Program-made: the position numbers and the translations under genes
Notes under the pieces: generated by a model
Seen by the model: the letters and a program-made list of their open reading frames with translations, nothing else
What the model was told of the DNA's origin: nothing
Databases searched by the model: none
Part shown: in pieces, positions 7,475-15,523 of the stretch
How positions within the stretch are numbered: position 1 is the first letter of the stretch
Layout: each line of letters starts with the position of its first letter
DNA from: a bacterium
GTDB lineage: Bacteria; UBA3054
Direction: 5' to 3'
Assembly (NCBI GenBank): GCA_017538635.1
Contig: JAFYIM010000416.1
Coordinates: 1 to 15,610 of the forward strand
DNA: 15,610 nucleotides

Positions 7475-8709
7475 GTAATATGGGTATGAGACGCAAGACG
7501 ACAGACGTGGTAAAAATTGACGCGAAACATGAGGCGATAGACGATTCTCACGCCTCACGTCTCACGCCCCATCGCGTCTCGAGTCTAATGTCTCGCACCC
7601 AGTGGCCCATCGCGCGGCTTGGCGAAGTTGCTGATCTTGATCTAGGCAAAATGCTAGACCAAAAGAAAAACAAAGGAATACCGAGAAAATATCTTGCCAA
7701 TATTGATGTGAGATGGGGAGCATTCAACTTCGATAACTTAAAGGAGATGCCATTCAGGGACTCGGAATTGGAACGCTATGGTTTGCGATATGGCGATATA
7801 GTTATGTGTGAAGGTGGTGAGCCTGGTCGATGCGCAATATGGAAAGAGCAAATACCTGGAATGATGTACCAAAAGGCGCTTCACAGAATTAGACCGCATG
7901 ACGGGCTTGATTTTAGGTTTCTGTATTATCACTTTTTGCTGCTTGGTCGTAAAAATGGTTTTGCTGGCCTTTTTACTGGTTCAACTATCAAACACATGCC
8001 CAAAGACAAACTGGCATTAGTGGAAATACCATTGCCCCCTCTTCCAGTTCAGCGGCGGATCGCCGACATTCTTTCCGCTTATGACGATTTGATTGAGAAC
8101 AACCGCCGCCGCATCGCCATCCTCGAAGGGACGGCACGACTGACATACCGCAAGTGGTTCGGCGGGACAGAACAAGGCAGATCTGTTACGCTGGGGGAGA
8201 TTGCACCATTCGTTCGCGGTAAGGTTATTACGCAAAAAAATGCCGTTTATGGTAAAGTGCCGGTGGTGGCTGGCGGCTTGGATCCGGCGTATTTCCACAA
8301 TGTGGCAAATACTGGGGCACCAGTAATAACTATAAGTGGCTCTGGTGCGAATGCTGGATTCACGCGAATGCATTTTAAGCCGATATGGGCTTCGGATTGC
8401 TCGTGGTGTGATAAGTCAAGGGCCAAATGTTTTTACTTCGCCTACTGCTTCTTGAAAGATAATGCCGATGCCCTGCGGAATTTACAGCAAGGTGCCGCAC
8501 AACCACATGTTTACCCCAAAGATATTAATGCGCTTGAGGTTGTTTTGCCAAAATCAAATGGTTTGCTTGATGACTTTGAAGAGGCCCTTGAACCTTTGTT
8601 TAGTCAGTGCGGGGTTCTTGCCGAGCAGAACGTCGTACTTGCCTTAGCCCGTGATAGTCTGTTGCCGAGGCTGGTGAGCGGGGAGAAACTTCTAAAAATG
8701 GACAGTTGA
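7471..8709 (+). CDS. hsdS: Type I restriction-modification specificity subunit
   Basis: HsdS reads the bipartite DNA target and anchors HsdM and HsdR. The product has two target-recognition domains (TRDs) separated by conserved helices. TRD1 is about residues 45-185 (WPIARLGEVADL to GSTIKHMPKDKLALVEIPLP). The central conserved region is PLPVQRRIADILSAYDDLIENNRRRIAILE. TRD2 is about 235-350, with VPVVAGGLDPAYF, ITISGSGANAGFT and AQPHVYPKDINALEVVLP, followed by the C-terminal helix. The GTG 7471 start overlaps the DUF1016 stop by 4 bp, with AAAAGGTGG just upstream. The first ~40 residues do not resemble HsdS and are encoded by a palindromic element; ATG 7588 (MSRTQWPIARLGEV) gives the normal family N-terminus but has no Shine-Dalgarno. 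TRD1 is more A+T-rich than the central region, as expected from TRD exchange. Confidence 0.93.
   Translation: MSNMGMRRKTTDVVKIDAKHEAIDDSHASRLTPHRVSSLMSRTQWPIARLGEVADLDLGKMLDQKKNKGIPRKYLANIDVRWGAFNFDNLKEMPFRDSELERYGLRYGDIVMCEGGEPGRCAIWKEQIPGMMYQKALHRIRPHDGLDFRFLYYHFLLLGRKNGFAGLFTGSTIKHMPKDKLALVEIPLPPLPVQRRIADILSAYDDLIENNRRRIAILEGTARLTYRKWFGGTEQGRSVTLGEIAPFVRGKVITQKNAVYGKVPVVAGGLDPAYFHNVANTGAPVITISGSGANAGFTRMHFKPIWASDCSWCDKSRAKCFYFAYCFLKDNADALRNLQQGAAQPHVYPKDINALEVVLPKSNGLLDDFEEALEPLFSQCGVLAEQNVVLALARDSLLPRLVSGEKLLKMDS
7480..7572. repeat. Palindromic element with three tandem heptamers at the hsdS 5' end
   Basis: An outer imperfect inverted repeat (7480-7493 against 7558-7572, 12 of 15 positions pairing with one gap) encloses an inner perfect 7-bp stem (TGAGGCG 7530-7536, CGCCTCA 7551-7557). 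Within the right half, three adjacent heptamers [T/C]CTCACG occupy 7546-7552, 7553-7559 and 7560-7566. The element lies inside the first 35 codons of hsdS as called from GTG 7471 and adds residues not found in ordinary HsdS. Confidence 0.6.
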
Positions 8710-8710
8710 A

Positions 8711-11059
8711 ATGATTAAGCGAATTATTGAATTAAAAGACATTGGCCGATTTGAGAGCATAAAATCGTCAAGAGGTAATGAGGGCGAGTTTGCTAAGGTG
8801 AATGTAGTGTATGCGCCAAATGCTTGTGGAAAGACGACGCTTTGTGATGTTTTTAGGTCACTGGACACACGGAATCCTGCATATGTTATCGGACGTAAAC
8901 GTATTGGATCGTCTACTGCACCTTCAATAGACTTTCTTTCTGCAAATAATTTGCACTGGAAATTTAACAATGGGCAATGGGAGTTTATTTCTGATTGTCC
9001 TCCCATTTTTATTTATGACCAAAGATTTGTCAAAGAGAATGTATTGGTTGGCGGACAGATTGGCATTGAACAAAAGCGCAATGTCTATAGTTTGGCACTT
9101 GGGAAAAGAGCTATTGAACTCAATAAAGCAGTTCAAGACGCAGGTGACGAACTCACAAGAGCGACTGAAACTGTATCACAATGTGCGTCAGTATTGTCTG
9201 CCTTGATACCGAAAGGTCAGCAAATAGAGACATTCAGAAAGATTGAGAAGATTGATGATGTTGACGCCAAGATAGCGGATGTCAAAGAACGCATTGTTAC
9301 AGATCAGAATAAGAAATCCAAAGCAGATCAAATTCGTAAACATCGATTGTTGCATAAAATAGCAATCCCAGAAGTTTCAAAAGATGATTTGGTTGGTATA
9401 GGGTCGGCAACACTAGATGATGCGGCTTTGACGGCAGAAGAGAAAATTAAAGAACACCTTGCTAAGTGCGCAGACATTGAAAAGATTTCTATCACATGGA
9501 TAAAGCAAGGATATGAAGCCCAGACGGGGAATATTTGTCCGTATTGTGGGCAAGACATGTCTCACACAGATGTGCTCTCCTCATATAAGGCGTTCTTTTC
9601 CGGTGCATTGAAACAGCAAGAGAATCAAAGAAACAAAGTCCTTAAGGATTTCCAGATGGCCTTGGATGAACAAGCACTAAATGAATTGTCAAATGGTATC
9701 AAGCAGAATTCTTCTGATATTGATTGGTGGAAAGATGCTTGTGGTTTGTTGTTAGTATTGCCCGAACTTAATGAAGAAGAAATTAAGGCTTCATATTCAA
9801 ACGCACTAGGCGCTGCGCAGGCAGCTGTTGAACGAAAACTGAACAGTTTGACGGCGTCGATTTTATTGCAGGAAGATGAATCCGCTGTTATTAATTCGAT
9901 TAATTCCATTGTATTGTCTTTTCAGGCATATAATGATGCCGTTGAAGTTGCTAATGCGAAGATAATGGAATTTCAGAAATCAATAGAATCAATCAATATT
10001 GACGCCCTGAAAAGCAAATTGGCGGATTTAGAACTCAAGAAAATGCGCTATGAGGACAATGTGGTTATTGCATATCAGAAGTATGATGAGGCTCTAGATT
10101 TAAAAAATCGAGCCCAAGATGCGAAAACAACAGCTAACGAAGCCTTGAAACAGGAATCAAAATCCATTTTCGAAACGTTTGGATTGAAGATAAATGAAAT
10201 TCTTAAGGCATTTGGAGTTGATTTTTCAGTCGATAATGATGGGGTTAATTTGCGTGGGGGAACTGCCACAGGGCAATTGGGTGTAAAGATGATTGTTAAT
10301 GGTTCTTCTCTCAAAGTTGACTGTTCTTCAGAAGCGGCAGAAGATCCTTCGCGCATATCATTGGCAAATACATTAAGTGGTGGTGATTGTAGTGCATTAG
10401 GATTAGCTTTCTTCTTGGCTAGATTGGAAACTGATGTTGATTTTGCTTCTTCAATTGTGGTTGTAGATGACCCTTATCATGACCAGGATCGTAGCCGTCA
10501 AGCTCAGACGATATCCATGCTAAAAAGAAAGGCAATCGAATGTTCTCAATTCTTCCTTTTCACTCACAACCTTGAGTTTGCTCAAATGTTTATGGCAAAT
10601 AAGGGTATAGCACGTGAAGATATTCGCGCTTTTGAAATTCCACAATTAGTCTCTTCGGTTGAATTGAAGCATGGTGAACTACCACCAGCGTCATCAAAAT
10701 CGTATGAGGTTGATTATTCTGAACTTTCTGATTATGTGGCTAATCCAGGGCAATATCAAAATCGATTGAAGGAAGTAGTTGGGCGGATTAGGCCACTGTT
10801 AGAAACATATCTTCATTATAAATATCCGTTAAGTTGGGGTGATAAACAGTGGCTTGGAGAAATGATAAAAGAAATTCGTGAATCTCAACCTAATGATGTT
10901 ATTTATCCGTGTAGTGACTTGCTTCAAAATTTGGATGATGTCAACAATTATACTCAACGATTCCATCATCGAGTTAATGGTGAGACCGCTGATGTTCCTG
11001 ATCCAAGAGAGTTGATGATCTACGTGAAAAAGGCTCTCGAAATAGTACATCATGCATAA
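8711..11059 (+). CDS. Zinc-hook SMC-like ATPase, RloC/PrrC-like (candidate anticodon nuclease)
   Basis: A 782-aa AAA_13-type protein. The ATPase head is split as in Rad50/SMC: Walker A APNACG40-K41-T42 near the N-terminus, the ABC signature L555-SGGD, and a Walker B VVVD586-D587-P, then LFTHNLEF as the switch histidine. Two coiled-coil arms flank a C276-P-Y-C279 zinc hook. PrrC and RloC are tRNA anticodon nucleases linked to Type I systems; RloC has the zinc hook. PrrC's nuclease triad is Arg-x3-Glu plus a distal His. Here the C-terminal domain has R694-P-L-L-E698 and RFHH at 750-753, which fit that pattern, although the Glu-His gap (54) is wider than in PrrC (32). Nuclease activity is therefore inference. 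The gene starts one base after hsdS without its own Shine-Dalgarno, and is clearly more A+T-rich than hsdM and hsdR, suggesting separate acquisition. Confidence 0.8.
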   Translation: MIKRIIELKDIGRFESIKSSRGNEGEFAKVNVVYAPNACGKTTLCDVFRSLDTRNPAYVIGRKRIGSSTAPSIDFLSANNLHWKFNNGQWEFISDCPPIFIYDQRFVKENVLVGGQIGIEQKRNVYSLALGKRAIELNKAVQDAGDELTRATETVSQCASVLSALIPKGQQIETFRKIEKIDDVDAKIADVKERIVTDQNKKSKADQIRKHRLLHKIAIPEVSKDDLVGIGSATLDDAALTAEEKIKEHLAKCADIEKISITWIKQGYEAQTGNICPYCGQDMSHTDVLSSYKAFFSGALKQQENQRNKVLKDFQMALDEQALNELSNGIKQNSSDIDWWKDACGLLLVLPELNEEEIKASYSNALGAAQAAVERKLNSLTASILLQEDESAVINSINSIVLSFQAYNDAVEVANAKIMEFQKSIESINIDALKSKLADLELKKMRYEDNVVIAYQKYDEALDLKNRAQDAKTTANEALKQESKSIFETFGLKINEILKAFGVDFSVDNDGVNLRGGTATGQLGVKMIVNGSSLKVDCSSEAAEDPSRISLANTLSGGDCSALGLAFFLARLETDVDFASSIVVVDDPYHDQDRSRQAQTISMLKRKAIECSQFFLFTHNLEFAQMFMANKGIAREDIRAFEIPQLVSSVELKHGELPPASSKSYEVDYSELSDYVANPGQYQNRLKEVVGRIRPLLETYLHYKYPLSWGDKQWLGEMIKEIRESQPNDVIYPCSDLLQNLDDVNNYTQRFHHRVNGETADVPDPRELMIYVKKALEIVHHA

Positions 11060-11146
11060 TCTTATGACCTCCCGAATCTTTATATCTAGTTTACAGTGCG
11101 AGTTTGAGAGAACGCGGAAGTATCATCGCAGATTGGAGGTGACGTA

Positions 11147-11263
11147 ATGCAGAAAATCTCCATACGCTTCTACAAAGACTGCAAAGTGCGAGCAATTTGG
11201 GATGATGTTGCGTCCAAGCGGTGGTTCTCTGTGCTGGATGTAATTGCCTCCCATCAATCGTGA
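11147..11263 (+). pseudogene. N-terminal relic of a Bro-N / DinD-like protein
   Basis: This 38-codon frame in the gap between the ATPase gene and hsdR starts at ATG 11147, with a strong Shine-Dalgarno GGAGGTG (11135-11141) just upstream. The product reads MQKISIRFYKDCKVRAIWDD and then VASKRWFSVLDVIASHQS before TGA. The pattern (hydrophobic-x-F, basic-V-R, W-D-D, W-F-S-V-L-D-V-I) is the first strand-helix part of the Bro-N fold found in phage antirepressors, BRO proteins and DinD-like proteins; whole members run to roughly 200-300 residues. The rest is gone, so it is called a truncated relic. It may still be translated and couple to hsdR. Assignment is from pattern recognition over a short stretch. 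Confidence 0.6.
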
Positions 11264-11311
11264 ACCCGATCACGCTAAGACTTGAAACTACTGGAAACTG
11301 TTGAGGGCGGA

Positions 11312-14300
11312 ATGAGCATCTATACTGAAGACAATCTGGTGCAGAAGACGACGGCGGAATATCTGGTCAACTCGCTTGGATGGGACGAGGGCATTCATGC
11401 CATGCAGGAGGTCTTCGGCGCGGCTGGAACACTGGGGCGCACCGACGAGAGTGAGGTGCTGCTTGTGCGCTATCTGCGTCCTGCGCTCGAGAAGTTGAAT
11501 CCCGGCTTGCCAGCATCCGCGTACGACGATGCCGTTCGCATTCTTTCCGACACTTCTGTTTTGATGGGGCTAGACACCATCAATCGCGAGAAGTACAAGT
11601 TGCTTCTCGATGGGATTCCCGTGCGCTACATGGCGGCGGATGGTGCGAAGAAGAAGGCGACTTTGCGCGTCTTCGACTTTGACGACCCCGGCAACAATCA
11701 CTTCCTCTGTGTTCGTGAACTATGGCTGCGCGGTTCGCTAGGCCGTCGTCGCCGTGCGGACATCGTCGGATTTGTGAATGGGGTGCCGCTCGTCTTCATG
11801 GAGCTGAAGAACGTCACAAAGGACATCTCCATCGCCTATCGAGACAATTTCTGCGACTACCGTAAGGTCGTGCCTCAGATTTTTTACTTCAACGCGTTCG
11901 TGATTCTCGCCAACGGCATAGATGCTAAAATCGGAACGCATTCTTCGAAATACAAGTTCTTCCACGCGTGGAAACGTCTTTCTGAGGATGATCCAGGTGC
12001 GGTTGACATGGAGACGCTGTTGAAGGGCGTCTGCTCAAAGGCGAATCTGCTTGATCTTTTCGAGAATTTCATCGTATATGACGAATCGGCGGGGGCCGTG
12101 TCGAAGATCTTTGCACGCAACCATCAATTTCTGGGCGTGAACCGCGCGGTGGAGGCGGTGCGCAACCGTAAGGGTGCGGATGGCAAGCTTGGCGTGTTCT
12201 GGCACACACAGGGTTCCGGCAAGAGCTACTCGATGGTCTATTTTACACGTAAGGTGCATCGCAAACTCGGCGGCAATTTCACGTTCCTGATCCTAACAGA
12301 CCGTGACGAGCTTGATACGCAGATCTACAAGACGTTCGCGGGGTGCGGAATCGTTGATAATGATAAGGATGAGTGTCGCGCCTCGAGCGGAGCGCATCTG
12401 AAGGCGCTCTTGGGTCAGCACAAGAGTCACGTGTTCTCATTTATTCAGAAATTTAACGAAGAGGTACGTCCTGGCGAGGCCTACACGACGCGCGACGACG
12501 TCATTGTCATTTCCGACGAAGCGCACCGTACTCAATACGGGCTTCTTGCGCTTAACATGCGCAACGCGCTTCCGAATGCCGGCTATATCGGCTTCACTGG
12601 CACACCGCTCTTTAAGGGAGATGAGCTTACGCGACAGGTGTTCGGCGACTATGTGTCCAGGTACGACTTCCAGCGGGCGGTGGACGATGGCGCGACTGTG
12701 CCGCTCTATTACGATGCACGAGGAGATAAGCTGAATGTCGCTACGCAGGACATCAATGAGAAGGTTGCCGAGAAACTGGCGGCGTTTGAGGCGGAGGATG
12801 TAGATGTTGCTGAAAGGCTGGAATCCGAATTGAAGCGCGACTACCATGTCATTACTGCGGAAAAACGTCTCGATCAAATCGCCCGCGATTTTGTTCGGCA
12901 CTATTCTATGTCGTGGGAGAACGGCAAGGCGATGTTTGTCTGCATCGACAAGATCACGTGCGTGAAGATGTACGATCTCATCTCAAAATATTGGGAAGAA
13001 GAGACGAAGGCACTTGAGGTAAAGCTATACGCCACAGAAGATGAGCAGGAAGAGCAGTTCCTTCGACGGCAAATCTCATGGATGAAAGAGACAATCAAGG
13101 CCGTGATTGTCAGCGAAGAGCAGAACGAGGACGAGAAGTTCGCCAAGTGGGGGTTGGAAATTCTTCCTCACCGCAAAGTGATGAAGGAGGGGATGAGCCT
13201 TCCAGAATCATTCAAGACGAAGCTGGAGTATGCTGGGCGCGAGCGCATGGACGTGGACGAAGCGTTCAAGGCGGAAGAGCATCCGTTCCGCATTGCCATT
13301 GTCTGCGCCATGTGGCTGACGGGGTTTGACGTGCCGTCGCTGGGCACGCTCTATCTCGACAAGCCGCTTAAGGCACATACGCTCATGCAGGCCATCGCCC
13401 GCGCTAACCGCGTAAACGAGGGCAAGAACAACGGCTTGATCGTCGATTATTGTGGAATCCTCCGCAATTTGCGCCAGGCGTTGGCAACTTTTGCTGGCGG
13501 ACAAGGCGGTGCACGCGGAGGCTCTGACTATCCTGAACCCGTCAAGCCAGAAGAAGATCTGCTTGACGAATTGGGTGAGGCAATCGGACTAGTTCGCGAA
13601 TGGCTTGAGATGCATGGGGCTTCGCTTCAGACTATTATTGACGAAACAGGATTTGCCAAGAATGCGGCCATCAACGCCGCGAAGGAGGCTGCCAACGAAA
13701 ATGACGAGACGCGCAAGCGGTTCGAGGTTCTGTGTCGTACGTGCTTCGCCAAGTTCAAGGCCTGTATTACATTCACCGGGGTGAATCATTACCGCCCCGA
13801 ATTTGCGGCGATTCGCGTCATCTATATGAGCTTACAGCAGGGTAAGGACGATGCTGATATTTCGGACATCATGCGGGAACTACATGCAATTGTTGACGAG
13901 GCCATCGTGCCGAATGATGCCGCCAGAGAGGATCGTTCGCCCTACGATATCAGTCGTATCGACTTTGAACGGCTCCGACAGGAATTCGCCACCTCCAAGT
14001 CGAAGCGGACAGCTGTGCAGTCAATCAAGGCGACGGTCGAAGCTAAACTTGTTGCGCTTCTGGCACGTAATCCTATGAGGACTGATTTTCAGCGTAGGTA
14101 CGAAGAGATTGTTGCTGCCTACAACAGTGAAAAAGATCGGCAGACCATTGAACAGACGTTTGACGCTCTCTTAAGATTCATTGCAGAGATGTCGGAGGAG
14201 GAGGAGCGTGCCGCTCTAGAGGGATTGGATGAAGAATCTCTCGCCATCTACGATTTGTTGAAGAAGCCGATGCTTTCTAAGAAGGACGCTGAGAAGGTCA

Positions 14301-14551
14301 AGGCCGTTGCCAAGAACCTATTGGATAATCTCAAGGCTGGTAAACTTTCCGTCAGCCATTGGCGTGACAAGGAAAGCACGCGTGACGGTGTTAAAAGACA
14401 AATCTACGATTTCTTGTTTTCTGATACGACGGGCTTGCCTGCCGCCTATACAGAGCCGGAGATTGATGCTAAGACAGATGTTGTTTTCCGACATGTCTAT
14501 GAGGTGTATCCTATAGTGCCGTCACCGTATTATGAGCGCAGAAGCGCATGA
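11312..14551 (+). CDS. hsdR: Type I restriction endonuclease, motor subunit
   Basis: HsdR translocates DNA using ATP and cuts it far from unmethylated sites, in complex with HsdM and HsdS. The 1079-aa product has the PD-(D/E)XK nuclease first: D150 and E164-L-K166. The superfamily 2 translocase follows, with Walker A GSGK304-S305, the DEAH box D402-E-A-H405 and motif III GFTGTPLF. WLTGFDVPSLGTLYLDKPLKA and LMQAIARANRV are motifs V and VI. A long helical C-terminal domain (~730-1060) would dock on the methylase. ATG 11312 is preferred over TTG 11282, because GAGGG at 11303-11307 sits before it and MSIYTEDNLVQKTTAEYL is the usual HsdR N-terminus. All catalytic motifs are intact. The gene is separated from hsdS by the ATPase gene and the Bro-N relic, and radC begins 9 bases after its stop. 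Confidence 0.95.
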   Translation: MSIYTEDNLVQKTTAEYLVNSLGWDEGIHAMQEVFGAAGTLGRTDESEVLLVRYLRPALEKLNPGLPASAYDDAVRILSDTSVLMGLDTINREKYKLLLDGIPVRYMAADGAKKKATLRVFDFDDPGNNHFLCVRELWLRGSLGRRRRADIVGFVNGVPLVFMELKNVTKDISIAYRDNFCDYRKVVPQIFYFNAFVILANGIDAKIGTHSSKYKFFHAWKRLSEDDPGAVDMETLLKGVCSKANLLDLFENFIVYDESAGAVSKIFARNHQFLGVNRAVEAVRNRKGADGKLGVFWHTQGSGKSYSMVYFTRKVHRKLGGNFTFLILTDRDELDTQIYKTFAGCGIVDNDKDECRASSGAHLKALLGQHKSHVFSFIQKFNEEVRPGEAYTTRDDVIVISDEAHRTQYGLLALNMRNALPNAGYIGFTGTPLFKGDELTRQVFGDYVSRYDFQRAVDDGATVPLYYDARGDKLNVATQDINEKVAEKLAAFEAEDVDVAERLESELKRDYHVITAEKRLDQIARDFVRHYSMSWENGKAMFVCIDKITCVKMYDLISKYWEEETKALEVKLYATEDEQEEQFLRRQISWMKETIKAVIVSEEQNEDEKFAKWGLEILPHRKVMKEGMSLPESFKTKLEYAGRERMDVDEAFKAEEHPFRIAIVCAMWLTGFDVPSLGTLYLDKPLKAHTLMQAIARANRVNEGKNNGLIVDYCGILRNLRQALATFAGGQGGARGGSDYPEPVKPEEDLLDELGEAIGLVREWLEMHGASLQTIIDETGFAKNAAINAAKEAANENDETRKRFEVLCRTCFAKFKACITFTGVNHYRPEFAAIRVIYMSLQQGKDDADISDIMRELHAIVDEAIVPNDAAREDRSPYDISRIDFERLRQEFATSKSKRTAVQSIKATVEAKLVALLARNPMRTDFQRRYEEIVAAYNSEKDRQTIEQTFDALLRFIAEMSEEEERAALEGLDEESLAIYDLLKKPMLSKKDAEKVKAVAKNLLDNLKAGKLSVSHWRDKESTRDGVKRQIYDFLFSDTTGLPAAYTEPEIDAKTDVVFRHVYEVYPIVPSPYYERRSA

Positions 14552-14560
14552 TGAGGAGCT

Positions 14561-15322
14561 ATGTCGAGCGATTTCAAAAAACTTTCCGACAAGGTTAAGC
14601 CCCGTGAACAGTTGCGCGACGCGGTGTCGCCATCAGAGTTGAAATCGGAGGCCCTGCTTGCGATCCTACTGAGGACAGGTTCTGCTGGATGCAACGTGCT
14701 GGAGACTGCGCGCAGGCTTGTTGATGCGTTTGGTTCTGTGGCGGAGCTTGTCAAGAGCGACTGGCGTACGCTAGATCGGCATATTCGTGAATACAATGAA
14801 CTACATCCAGAACGAAAGATCAAAGGCGTAGGGCAACTCAAGATGCTCGAACTTGCGGCGGCGTTCGAACTTGTGCGGCGCGGATATGAAATCGACGGCG
14901 AGGACATTCGGCGAATTGAGATTGCAAAGCCAGAGGATTCCTATCGCATTTTCCTCAAAGCAGCTCTTATGGGAGAAGAGCAGGAATGCTTCTTAGTCCT
15001 GCCGCTCGATGCGAAGAATCATCCGCTCTGCACTGCACCTTTGCGCGTGACATATGGATTGCTGGATCAGACTCCTGTACATCCGCGCGAAGTGTTCAAG
15101 GCAGCGATACGTTGGGGAGCGCAGTCAATCATTGTTGCACATAATCACCCTTCCGGCGATCCAACGCCGGGGAAAGATGACATACGTCTCACGGAAAGAC
15201 TTGTCGAGGCTTCCCGGATAATTGGCATTCCGCTGTTGGATCATTTGATTCTTGGTGCGCCATCAAGCATGGAAGGAAGGGGATTCGTGTCGTTACGAAA
15301 GTTAGGCGTTTACGTATTATGA
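14561..15322 (+). CDS. radC: RadC-family JAMM-domain protein
   Basis: RadC proteins pair an N-terminal helix-hairpin-helix-like region with a C-terminal JAB1/MPN (JAMM) fold. Their function is unproven despite the old DNA-repair name, and many copies ride on mobile elements and restriction islands. Here the N-terminal part (LKSEALLAILLRTGSAGCNVLETARRLV) is typical, followed by an insertion HIREYNELHPERKIKGVG before LKMLELAAAFELVRRGY. The JAMM metal site is E142, H194-N-H196 and D207 in HNHPSGDPTPGKDD. The JAMM Ser normally three residues before the Asp is Gly204. GAGGAG at 14553-14558 is the ribosome binding site, very close to ATG 14561. The gene is 9 bp after hsdR and so belongs to the same transcript. 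No terminator is visible immediately after it. Confidence 0.9.
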   Translation: MSSDFKKLSDKVKPREQLRDAVSPSELKSEALLAILLRTGSAGCNVLETARRLVDAFGSVAELVKSDWRTLDRHIREYNELHPERKIKGVGQLKMLELAAAFELVRRGYEIDGEDIRRIEIAKPEDSYRIFLKAALMGEEQECFLVLPLDAKNHPLCTAPLRVTYGLLDQTPVHPREVFKAAIRWGAQSIIVAHNHPSGDPTPGKDDIRLTERLVEASRIIGIPLLDHLILGAPSSMEGRGFVSLRKLGVYVL

Positions 15323-15337
15323 ATCGGATAAAAAATA

Positions 15338-15466
15338 CATTATCGAGTTTTGCTCCAAGTTAAAAACAATGAAGCGCGTCAATGGTATTTGAATGAAGCT
15401 GGTCATGAAGTTTGGAGTTCAAGAACTCTTCAACGCAATATTTCATCTCGATTTTTTAGCGTATTT
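15338..15466 (+). pseudogene. Internal fragment of a second DUF1016/YhcG-type gene
   Basis: The frame from 15338 reads HYRVLLQVKNNEARQWYLNE, then AGHEVWSSRTLQRNISSRFF. This matches the conserved W-x-HYR-x-LL-x-V-x-x-x-x-AR-x-WY...W-S-x-R-x-L-x-R-x-I block at the end of the DUF1016 N-terminal domain. A TAA at 15329-15331 lies just upstream in the same frame, and nothing of the nuclease domain follows. It is therefore a decayed remnant of about 43 codons. It belongs to a different subtype from the intact gene at 6254-7474, whose same region reads SQHREIVRAIQSKDEAWYYI, so it is not a local duplicate. The frame continues without a stop into the dipeptidase. Confidence 0.65.
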
Positions 15467-15523
15467 TATTATCTCAGCATGCTAGAATTTACATCAATGA
15501 GCACAGGTATTGACAAATCTTCT

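Noticed and set aside
7546..7566. Heptamer repeats as a CRISPR array
   Set aside because: Units are 7 bp, directly adjacent with no spacers, and lie in a coding frame; no cas genes are present.
11060..11146. Dedicated promoter for hsdR
   Set aside because: TTTACA at 11090-11095 has no -10-like hexamer at 16-18 bp (TATCAT at 11121 is 25 bp away), so no promoter is called.
11282..11311. TTG 11282 as the start of hsdR
   Set aside because: The ten extra residues do not resemble HsdR, TTG has no better ribosome site, and ATG 11312 follows GAGGG and begins at the usual HsdR N-terminus.
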